Shown here: in pieces, positions 1 through 5,067 of the stretch
Layout of the letters: the number at the start of each line of letters is the position of its first letter
How positions within the stretch are numbered: position 1 is the stretch's first letter
The notes under the pieces: model-generated
The model's database searches: none
The model's input: only the letters and a program-made list of their open reading frames with translations
What the model was told of the DNA's origin: nothing
Position numbers and translations under genes: made by a program
Origin: CAZVFH01 sp964626415
Lineage (GTDB): Bacteria; Patescibacteriota; UBA1384; XYA2-FULL-43-10; CAINNR01
Length of the DNA stretch: 6,630 nt
Assembly: GCA_964626415.1 (NCBI GenBank)
Contig: CAZVFH010000044.1
Coordinates: 1-6,630, forward strand
Direction: 5' to 3'

Positions 1-1067
1 TTGATCGTCTCGATCATCTCAGTCAATGTTCCAATTTGATTTGGCTTGATTAAAATTGCAGTTGATGATTTTTGCGCGATTCCTGTTTGCAGTCGAGTTT
101 TATTCGTGGTGTAAAGATCGTCACCGATTGTATCAACAGAGCCACCGATTTCTGCCGTCAACCGTTGCCAGCCACGCCAATCGTCTTCTGCTAGCCCATC
201 CTCAATCGAAATTATCGGATATTTTTCAATCCAGACCTTGTAGTAATCAATCAGTTCATCGGTTGTAAAAGTTCGATTCTCGCGGTGAAGTTGATAAACA
301 TTTTGATAAAGAAATCTCGAAGCTGCCGGGTCAAGAGCAATGAATATCTCCTCGCCAGCGGCATAGCCAGCTTCTTTTATTGACATCATTAAAAGCTCCA
401 TTGCTTGCTCATTTGAAAAGAGTGATGGCGCAAATCCGCCTTCATCGCCGACAAGCGGTTGATAATTTCGCTCAAGAAGAATCTTTCCTAAAGCGTGATA
501 AACCTCAGTACCGGCGCGACAGGCTTCAGCAAAAGTTGGAAATTTTACCGGTACAATCATAAATTCTTGAAAATCGGTTGAACCAACGGCGTGTTTTCCG
601 CCATTTAAAATATTAAAATATGGCAAAGGTAAAGCATAACTGTCTTTTGTGCCGAAAAAACTAGCAAGGTAGACAAATAATTCGGTCTTTTTGCTTTTGG
701 AAAGCGCATCGGCAACGGCTATTGATACAGAAAGTGTAGTGTTCCCCCCAAGTTTGCTCTTGTTTGGAGTGCTATCAAGTCCAATCATTTTTTGATCAAT
801 CTGACGAAAATCATCAAATTCAAGATTTGAAATTGCTGGAAAAATAATGCCGTAAATATTTTTAATTGCATTCATAACTCCCATTCCATTGTATCGCTTC
901 TTGTCGCCGTCTCGCATCTCCAGCGCCTCATATTTTCCGGTGGACGCACCTGATGGAACATAGCCGACACCAATCGAACCATCCTCGAGATAAACTTTTG
1001 TCATAATCGTCGGATTGCCTCGGGAATCCAAAACTTCCAATGAGAAAATATTAACTATTTTTGCCAT
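1..1067 (-). CDS. eno: Enolase (phosphopyruvate hydratase), C-terminus cut off by window edge
   Basis: Enolase interconverts 2-phosphoglycerate and phosphoenolpyruvate in glycolysis, in the cytoplasm. I translated 355 uninterrupted codons from the ATG at 1067 to the window edge; bacterial enolases are about 430 residues, so roughly 75 are missing. Visible landmarks are the N-terminal LDSRGNPT (residues 13-20), the catalytic loop SGAST (39-43), NGGKHA with H159, QEFM with E168, GDEGG with E209, the Mg ligands D246, E289 and D316, and catalytic K341 in the LIKPNQIGTLTE signature. These positions match E. coli enolase almost one for one. The missing part would hold the second lysine (K392 region). 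Start choice: GGAGG at 1072-1076, four bases before the ATG. Small oddities are GGNTTLSVS where GANAILGVS is usual, and Met after TLTE where the signature normally has a small residue. No frame break was seen. The family call is secure. Confidence 0.97.
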   Translation of the reverse strand, partial: MAKIVNIFSLEVLDSRGNPTIMTKVYLEDGSIGVGYVPSGASTGKYEALEMRDGDKKRYNGMGVMNAIKNIYGIIFPAISNLEFDDFRQIDQKMIGLDSTPNKSKLGGNTTLSVSIAVADALSKSKKTELFVYLASFFGTKDSYALPLPYFNILNGGKHAVGSTDFQEFMIVPVKFPTFAEACRAGTEVYHALGKILLERNYQPLVGDEGGFAPSLFSNEQAMELLMMSIKEAGYAAGEEIFIALDPAASRFLYQNVYQLHRENRTFTTDELIDYYKVWIEKYPIISIEDGLAEDDWRGWQRLTAEIGGSVDTIGDDLYTTNKTRLQTGIAQKSSTAILIKPNQIGTLTEMIETI

Positions 1068-1096
1068 AATGCCTCCATTTTTTTATTTATTTAATG

Positions 1097-1126
1097 TTAA
1101 TAAATTATCCAGCTCGCTCTTATCAA
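1097..1126 (-). promoter_or_regulatory. Weak candidate promoter for eno
   Basis: On the minus strand TTGATA (1121-1126) lies 18 bases from TATTAA (1097-1102), which would start transcription near 1090 and leave a leader of about 23 bases. The -35 falls inside the right arm (in reading direction) of the nested palindrome. An alternative -10, GATAAT at 1104-1109, has no good -35. Only the -35 match is convincing, so this is tentative. Confidence 0.3.
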
Positions 1127-1194
1127 ATTTTTAGGCGCTTTTGTCCCGATCGTTGTCGGGACAGCGCTTGCGACCGTCGAAATTTGATAAGAGC
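1116..1194. repeat. Nested palindrome (79 bp) between the DUF3048 gene and eno
   Basis: Outer arms are a perfect 15-base inverted repeat: GCTCTTATCAAATTT at 1116-1130 and its reverse complement at 1180-1194. Inside is a second hairpin, TGTCCCGA (1142-1149) with TCGGGACA (1156-1163) around a six-base loop, extended by GCGC (1135-1138) pairing with GCGC (1164-1167) across a TTT bulge. AGCTC occurs at 1111-1115 and again at 1192-1196, a possible but weak target-site duplication. The core is GC-rich while the flanks are AT-rich. There is no T tract after either arm on either strand, so it is not a normal intrinsic terminator. It could be a dispersed REP- or MITE-like palindrome or a cruciform or RNA structure; which one cannot be told from one copy. 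Confidence 0.75.
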
Positions 1195-1230
1195 TCACTA
1201 ATTTACAATTTAAGGTTTTGTATTATTTTG

Positions 1231-2379
1231 TTATTGTGCCGAAAAAGATAGATCTGGGGAAATCACCTCAATCCAAGTTTGGCCGGCGTTTAATTCAATT
1301 TCAGCGCCGGTTGCTTTGTTAAAAAATCTTGTTCGTGACGATGAATTGTCTTTTTTCCATGTTGCTTTGATTTCAGCGCCATCTTGGAAAACTGAAGCAG
1401 ATCCGTTTCCGACGGTATCCATAATCCAGCCCTGTTCATTAATTTTTGTTACTGTCGATCGGCGATTGACGACTTGAACAATAACATTTTTTGCTGAAAT
1501 CTGTTGGTTGTTCGCGGTGTCAATGTGTGGTTTTCCAGCTAAAATTCTGCCATATGAATTTGTTGCCGGATCGAAGTTGTAAGAAACATTATAATTTGCG
1601 TTACCAAAATTTATTGTAATTGTCTCTGTTGCCGGACGTTTTTCTTTTTCAAGCTCAGTTTTAAATTTGGTCAGAACAAAATTATTATCAGTTGAATATT
1701 TTTTATCGCTGGCAATTTTGTAAAGTTTACTGGTAGCTGTATACACAGTGTGTTCGGATGAGACGCCTTTTTTGTATTCGCGCCAATAAGCGGAAGGATT
1801 TGAGAATTGATCAAGATCTAAAATTCCGTTGGATTTGATCAACTCAAGCGCGTCGTAATTACCACCAATGTGGGCGTAATAGCCGTTTAATTCCTTTATC
1901 CAATCAACGTAGTAAGTTCTGGCTGATCTTATAGGACCGACTTTCTCAGCATCACGAGGGCTAAAAACTGCCAAAAATCTGGTAATTCCGCCCTCGGCGA
2001 TTGCTTCATAGATAATCGAAGCCGAAGTCAAGCCATATTGCGGTCTGGCATCAGTGTGGTTCTCGATCATTATTCCAAGCGGATGACGAGTGGATAATTC
2101 TTTTGTTGTTTCTGTGCCGTCTAAAATAGATTTGAAAACTTCGGGAGCTTTCTCCTCCTTTTTTACATCAAGCCCGAGTTTCATTCCGCCATCGCGGTAA
2201 ATTAAGAGATAATATCCGAGAGCAAATAGTCCAATAGTTAAAATGATGATTGAAATTATTGTAATCCAGCGGTTTTTTGGCTTCGACCAGAATAATTTTA
2301 ATTTTTCCTTAAATGGAATTTTTGTTTTTCCCTTAACAACGATCTCCTCATCCTCTTGTTTTAAATCGATTCCAGACAT
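1231..2379 (-). CDS. Membrane-anchored DUF3048 (YerB-like) protein
   Basis: The 382-residue protein has a short charged cytoplasmic N-terminus (1-38), one hydrophobic membrane segment (about 39-61), a linker (62-98), and an extracytoplasmic region matching the two-part DUF3048 family. The N-terminal part holds HPLGIMIENH (99-108), ARPQYGL (111-117), IIYEAIAEGGITRFLA (122-137), GPIRSAR (148-154) and HIGG (170-173); the C-terminal part runs from about 250 to 375. The biochemical role of the family is not established; YerB of Bacillus is a lipoprotein, whereas this protein has a membrane anchor and no lipobox cysteine. Start choice: ATG at 2379 follows AGGAGGGG with AA between. The frame stays open upstream to a TTG at 2430, but that has no Shine-Dalgarno and would make protein from the half-site repeats. 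It has its own promoter in the end of rarA. Stop TAA is at 1231. Confidence 0.9.
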   Translation of the reverse strand: MSGIDLKQEDEEIVVKGKTKIPFKEKLKLFWSKPKNRWITIISIIILTIGLFALGYYLLIYRDGGMKLGLDVKKEEKAPEVFKSILDGTETTKELSTRHPLGIMIENHTDARPQYGLTSASIIYEAIAEGGITRFLAVFSPRDAEKVGPIRSARTYYVDWIKELNGYYAHIGGNYDALELIKSNGILDLDQFSNPSAYWREYKKGVSSEHTVYTATSKLYKIASDKKYSTDNNFVLTKFKTELEKEKRPATETITINFGNANYNVSYNFDPATNSYGRILAGKPHIDTANNQQISAKNVIVQVVNRRSTVTKINEQGWIMDTVGNGSASVFQDGAEIKATWKKDNSSSRTRFFNKATGAEIELNAGQTWIEVISPDLSFSAQ

Positions 2380-2383
2380 TTCC

Positions 2384-2389
2384 CCTCCT
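2384..2389 (-). promoter_or_regulatory. Strong Shine-Dalgarno that fixes the DUF3048 start
   Basis: AGGAGG, continuing as AGGAGGGG, lies four bases before the ATG at 2379. It is the best Shine-Dalgarno in the window and selects this start over the in-frame TTG at 2430, which has none. Confidence 0.85.
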
Positions 2390-2412
2390 GCTAGTTCTAA
2401 GTTGATATTCTT

Positions 2413-2492
2413 ACACAAATCAATACACAAATAATCACAAATAATTCAAACAATCCCGATTTGTGCTAATTTGTGTAAAAGATTTGTGTATT
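2413..2492. repeat. Six CACAAAT half-sites, three forward and three inverted
   Basis: CACAAAT begins at 2414, 2426 and 2436. Its reverse complement ATTTGTG begins at 2459, 2469 and 2482. Steps within each group are 10-13 bases, near one DNA turn, and the groups are 23 bases apart. The middle forward copy and outermost inverted copy extend to a perfect 11-base inverted repeat (2422-2432 and 2482-2492). The array fills the untranslated leader of the DUF3048 gene just after its -10 box. It could be a multi-site operator for a regulator or DNA-structuring protein, or a leader RNA that can pair in several ways. No T tract follows, so a terminator is unlikely. Confidence 0.8.
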
Positions 2493-2498
2493 AACTTC

Positions 2499-2528
2499 AT
2501 TATACAGAATTTTCAATCATCTTGCCAA
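2499..2528 (-). promoter_or_regulatory. Sigma-70-type promoter for the DUF3048 gene
   Basis: On the minus strand TTGGCA (2523-2528) is followed after 18 bases by a perfect TATAAT (2499-2504). The -35 lies inside the last codons of rarA. Predicted transcription starts near 2492, leaving a leader of about 110 bases that begins at the outer edge of the half-site array. Confidence 0.7.
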
Positions 2529-3742
2529 TATTTCTTTTTTTGAAGATTTTTTGGTCGGTGATCTTTATTTTCATACGGTTTGTAATCTTTTCCGAATCCG
2601 AACTCTTTCATCATTTTTGTTGGGGCGTTACGGATATCGAGTGGAATCGGATCAAGTCGTTTGTTTAAAATATCTTCACGAGCGGAGGCATAAGCGCTAT
2701 CAACAGAGCGAGATTTTTTTGCTTTTGCTAAATAAATAACTAACTCAGCAATCGCATCATTCGCCTCCGGCATTCCCAAGAATGAAATTGTCTGTTGTGT
2801 CGAAATTGCCAAGACCAAGGCAAACGGATCGGCAAGCCCAATATCTTCACTTGCACAGCGAACAAGCCGTCTGACGATATAAAGTGGTTCTTCGCCAGCC
2901 TCAAGCATTCGAGCCAGATAATGAAGGGAAGCATCAATGTCAGAGGCGCGAATTGATTTATGAAGGGCGGAAATTGCATCAAAATGGCCGTTGGCCGATT
3001 TATCGTAACGGATAAATTTTGCTTGAATCGCCTCTTCGGCGATTTTTAAATCGAGAATTATAAATCCCTTAGATTTTTTTCCAACCGAGAGTGCCAACTC
3101 CAGTGCATTATATGCATCGCGAGCATCGCCTTCAGATAGTCGTGAAATATGTTTTAACGCCGCATTATCAACTTTGATTTTTAATTTACCATAACCCTTG
3201 TTTTTGTCCTTAATTGCCAAATTTAATAATTTAAAAATGTCATTTTCTGAAAGCTCGCGCAAATGAAAAACTCTAGCTCGCGACAGAAGTGGGGCGTTAA
3301 CTTCGAACGATGGATTCTCGGTTGTTGCCCCAATTAAAATTATCGTTCCGTTTTCGACTGCCGGCAAAAAAGCATCTTGCTGAGTTTTGTTGAAATGATG
3401 AATTTCATCAATAAAAAGTATCGTTTTTTGCTGGTGAAATTTCTTTCGTTCTAGCGCAGAGTCAAGTGCTTTGCGAACATCGGTAATTCCTGAAGTTACA
3501 GCAGAAAAGGTCTGAAAGTACGATTTTGTTTTAACGGCAATTAATCGAGCAAGTGTCGTTTTTCCCGATCCCGGAGGTCCCCAAAGTATCATCGAAAATA
3601 ATTTGTCGGCTTCAATCATTCGCCTTAATATTTTTCCTTTTGCCAAAATATGTTCTTGACCGATAAAACCGGAAAAATCCGTTGGTCTCATCCTCTCCGC
3701 CAACGGCGCATCACTATTTATTTGATTATCAAAAAGATCCAT
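2513..3742 (-). CDS. rarA: Replication-associated recombination protein A (RarA/MgsA), AAA+ ATPase
   Basis: RarA is a cytoplasmic clamp-loader-like ATPase that acts at stalled or gapped replication forks, together with SSB in well-studied bacteria. The 409-residue protein shows the family order: APLAERMRP near the N-terminus (12-20), FIGQEH (26-31), Walker A GPPGSGKTT (55-63), Walker B with D112 and E113 in FIDEIHHF, sensor 1 GATTENP (138-144), arginine finger region SRARVF (154-159), sensor 2 GDARDA (205-210), and the C-terminal oligomerisation domain with HKSIRASD (261-268), ARMLEAGEEPLYI (277-289), ASEDIGLADP (297-306) and RNAPTKMMKE (371-380). E. coli RarA is about 447 residues; this one is shorter mainly in loops and the tail. 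ATG at 3742 gives the standard MxLFD beginning; its AAGGG (3746-3750) sits unusually close, three bases away. It ends in TGA with no terminator before the DUF3048 promoter, so read-through into that gene is possible. Confidence 0.97.
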   Translation of the reverse strand: MDLFDNQINSDAPLAERMRPTDFSGFIGQEHILAKGKILRRMIEADKLFSMILWGPPGSGKTTLARLIAVKTKSYFQTFSAVTSGITDVRKALDSALERKKFHQQKTILFIDEIHHFNKTQQDAFLPAVENGTIILIGATTENPSFEVNAPLLSRARVFHLRELSENDIFKLLNLAIKDKNKGYGKLKIKVDNAALKHISRLSEGDARDAYNALELALSVGKKSKGFIILDLKIAEEAIQAKFIRYDKSANGHFDAISALHKSIRASDIDASLHYLARMLEAGEEPLYIVRRLVRCASEDIGLADPFALVLAISTQQTISFLGMPEANDAIAELVIYLAKAKKSRSVDSAYASAREDILNKRLDPIPLDIRNAPTKMMKEFGFGKDYKPYENKDHRPKNLQKKKYWQDD

Positions 3743-3748
3743 TTTCCC

Positions 3749-3777
3749 TTGATTTGTTTGCTTAATTTTGGTATATT
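3749..3777 (+). promoter_or_regulatory. Extended -10 promoter for the 109-residue membrane protein
   Basis: TTGATT (3749-3754), a 17-base spacer, then TATATT (3772-3777) preceded by TGG, which makes an extended -10 (TGn) element. Predicted start is near 3784, giving a leader of fewer than 20 bases that is mostly the ribosome binding site. Spacing and element quality are good. Confidence 0.7.
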
Positions 3778-3799
3778 TGTCTTGAAAGGGGGCGGTAAA
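3770..3799 (-). promoter_or_regulatory. Weak candidate promoter for rarA, overlapping the divergent promoter
   Basis: On the minus strand TTTACC (3794-3799) and TATACC (3770-3775) are 18 bases apart and would start transcription about 20 bases before the rarA ATG. Each element matches consensus at only four of six positions. The -10 shares its TATA core with the plus-strand -10. Confidence 0.3.
3785..3792 (+). promoter_or_regulatory. Ribosome binding site supporting the start at 3801
   Basis: AAAGGGGG ends eight bases before the ATG at 3801. It is purine-rich and correctly spaced, although GGGGG rather than GGAGG. Together with the promoter just upstream it supports the first ATG over later in-frame methionines. 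Confidence 0.6.
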
Positions 3800-3800
3800 G

Positions 3801-4130
3801 ATGACAGGAATTATTCAAGTGATGTTTGTGGTCGTGTTTATTGTGTTTGTATTTGTTCCGTTCATCTTTGTCTTCATGATTGGAATAATGAGTAATGTCA
3901 TTGACTGGAGAAAATCCAAACTAAGTCGATTTTTCGCAGGGTATTATGTGCCGGTAATTTCACTGGTTTACACAGTCATGATGTTGTGGAAATATATTTA
4001 TCTTGATCCTGTTATCAATGGAATCAGTTTATGGAAAGAACCGATTTTTCTTGGAATGATTTTGGCGCAAATGTTGTTTTTAGTTTGTAACCTTTATTTT
4101 GCTTATACCATCTATCGCCGAGCCAAGTAG
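3801..4130 (+). CDS. Small membrane protein of unknown function, three predicted membrane segments
   Basis: I do not recognise this 109-residue protein. It is very hydrophobic, with likely membrane segments at about 4-29 (rich in V, F and I), 48-67 and 82-104. The basic stretch WRKSKLSR (36-43) after the first segment and the C-terminal YRRAK place both on the cytoplasmic side, so the N-terminus should be outside and the C-terminus inside. The extracytoplasmic loop (about 68-81) carries tryptophan and acidic residues. No cysteine pair, nucleotide motif or signal-peptidase site is visible. It is the only plus-strand gene here, divergent from rarA and convergent with trxB, with its own promoter, ribosome binding site and terminator. 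That complete transcription unit, not homology, is the main evidence that it is real. It could be a subunit of a small transporter or an orphan lineage-specific protein. Confidence 0.8.
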   Translation: MTGIIQVMFVVVFIVFVFVPFIFVFMIGIMSNVIDWRKSKLSRFFAGYYVPVISLVYTVMMLWKYIYLDPVINGISLWKEPIFLGMILAQMLFLVCNLYFAYTIYRRAK

Positions 4131-4145
4131 CTTGGCGATTTTTTT
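4122..4145 (+). terminator. Intrinsic terminator overlapping the end of the membrane-protein gene
   Basis: GCCAAG (4122-4127) pairs with CTTGGC (4131-4136) around a three-base loop, followed by GA and seven T residues (4139-4145). ATCGCC at 4114-4119 offers an alternative outer pairing with GGCGAT. The loop is exactly the TAG stop codon (4128-4130), so the 5' arm is coding. On the minus strand no T tract follows, so it should not stop trxB transcription. Confidence 0.8.
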
Positions 4146-4152
4146 AATTAAG

Positions 4153-5058
4153 TCATTTCCTCTCATCTAAATACTTTGCGGCGGAGAGGGCGGCGATGGC
4201 GCCTTCACCGGCAGAGATGACGATTTGTTTATAATATGAGTTTGTTAAATCGCCGGCGGCAAAAACTCCTTCGCGCGAGGTTGAATGATCTTTAGCGACT
4301 TTTATTTGATTTTTTTCATCCATTTCGACAAAATCTTTAATTAGTCCGTCTTCAACGATATATCCAACTTCGACAAAAACGCCGTCAACTTCCACCTCAT
4401 TATCTTTTCCGCCTTTTTGATAGATTATCGACTTAATAATTTGATCACCTTTAATTTCAGAAATCGTTGCACCGGTGATAATCTCAACATTTTTGGCTTT
4501 TTTTACTTTATCGATTAGAATTTCTTCAGCCCTAAATTCATCACGGCGATGAATCAAATATACCTTTTTGGCGATTTTTGACAGAAGAAGAGTGGCATCA
4601 AAAGCCGAATTTCCACCGCCATTTACAACGACAATTTTTCCTTTGAAAAATGGCGCGTCGCAGGTAGCGCAGTATGACACTCCCCTGCCTTTAAATTCCT
4701 TTTCGCCTGGAATATTTAATTTTCTTGGGACTTTTCCAAAAGCCAGAATTAATGATTTCCCAAAATATTTCTCTTTCTGTCCACTAATTACAAATTTATC
4801 AGCTTTTTTTTCAAGATGAATAACTTCGTCGTGAACAATTTCAGTACCAAATTTTTTTGCCTGTTCTATAAATTTTCCAGCCAGATCCGGTCCGGAAATT
4901 AAATCAAATCCGGGGTAATTTTCAATATCCGGGGTCTTGACAACTTGTCCGCCGACTTCTTTTGTAATAACCAAAGTTTTTAACAGTCGCCTAGAGGTAT
5001 ATATTGCGGCAGAAATTCCTGCCGGTCCGCCACCGATAATTATTACATCATATTTCAT
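4153..5058 (-). CDS. trxB: Thioredoxin-disulfide reductase
   Basis: TrxB is a cytoplasmic FAD enzyme that passes electrons from NADPH to the thioredoxin disulfide. The 301-residue length fits the low-molecular-weight class. Domains in order: FAD-binding GGGPAG (9-14); GGQVVKTPDIENYPGF (36-51), a typical TrxB segment; redox pair C130 and C133 in SYCATCDAPFF; the NADPH domain with GGGNSA (147-152) and HRRDEFRAE (170-178), whose arginines indicate NADPH; and the closing FAD motif AAGDLTN (267-273) with the flavin-contact segment after it. The segment before the second domain reads LAFGKVPRKL, where ATGA is more usual; I think archaeal-type reductases show similar forms but am not certain. ATG at 5058 has AAGGAG five bases upstream, and the gene begins nine bases after the glutamate dehydrogenase stop, so they are almost certainly cotranscribed. 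No thioredoxin gene is in the window. It ends in TGA with no terminator downstream. Confidence 0.96.
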   Translation of the reverse strand: MKYDVIIIGGGPAGISAAIYTSRRLLKTLVITKEVGGQVVKTPDIENYPGFDLISGPDLAGKFIEQAKKFGTEIVHDEVIHLEKKADKFVISGQKEKYFGKSLILAFGKVPRKLNIPGEKEFKGRGVSYCATCDAPFFKGKIVVVNGGGNSAFDATLLLSKIAKKVYLIHRRDEFRAEEILIDKVKKAKNVEIITGATISEIKGDQIIKSIIYQKGGKDNEVEVDGVFVEVGYIVEDGLIKDFVEMDEKNQIKVAKDHSTSREGVFAAGDLTNSYYKQIVISAGEGAIAALSAAKYLDERK

Positions 5059-5067
5059 AATATCTCC

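Noticed and set aside
56..562. Small plus-strand reading frames across the start of the window
   Set aside because: They lie opposite a continuous enolase frame with all catalytic residues, and have no ribosome binding site or family resemblance.
1116..1194. Intrinsic terminator for the DUF3048 gene
   Set aside because: Neither the inner nor the outer hairpin is followed by a T tract on the minus strand.
2413..2492. CRISPR-like repeat array
   Set aside because: The repeat unit is only 7-8 bases, occurs in both orientations and has no spacers of regular CRISPR length; there are no cas genes nearby.
2740..2982. An 80-codon minus-strand frame inside rarA
   Set aside because: It is an out-of-frame overlap with the conserved C-terminal domain of RarA and has no supporting signals.
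2513..5058. Recoded UGA (glycine), as in some candidate phyla
   Set aside because: UGA ends rarA and trxB at the expected family lengths, and no in-frame UGA occurs inside any gene, so the standard code fits.
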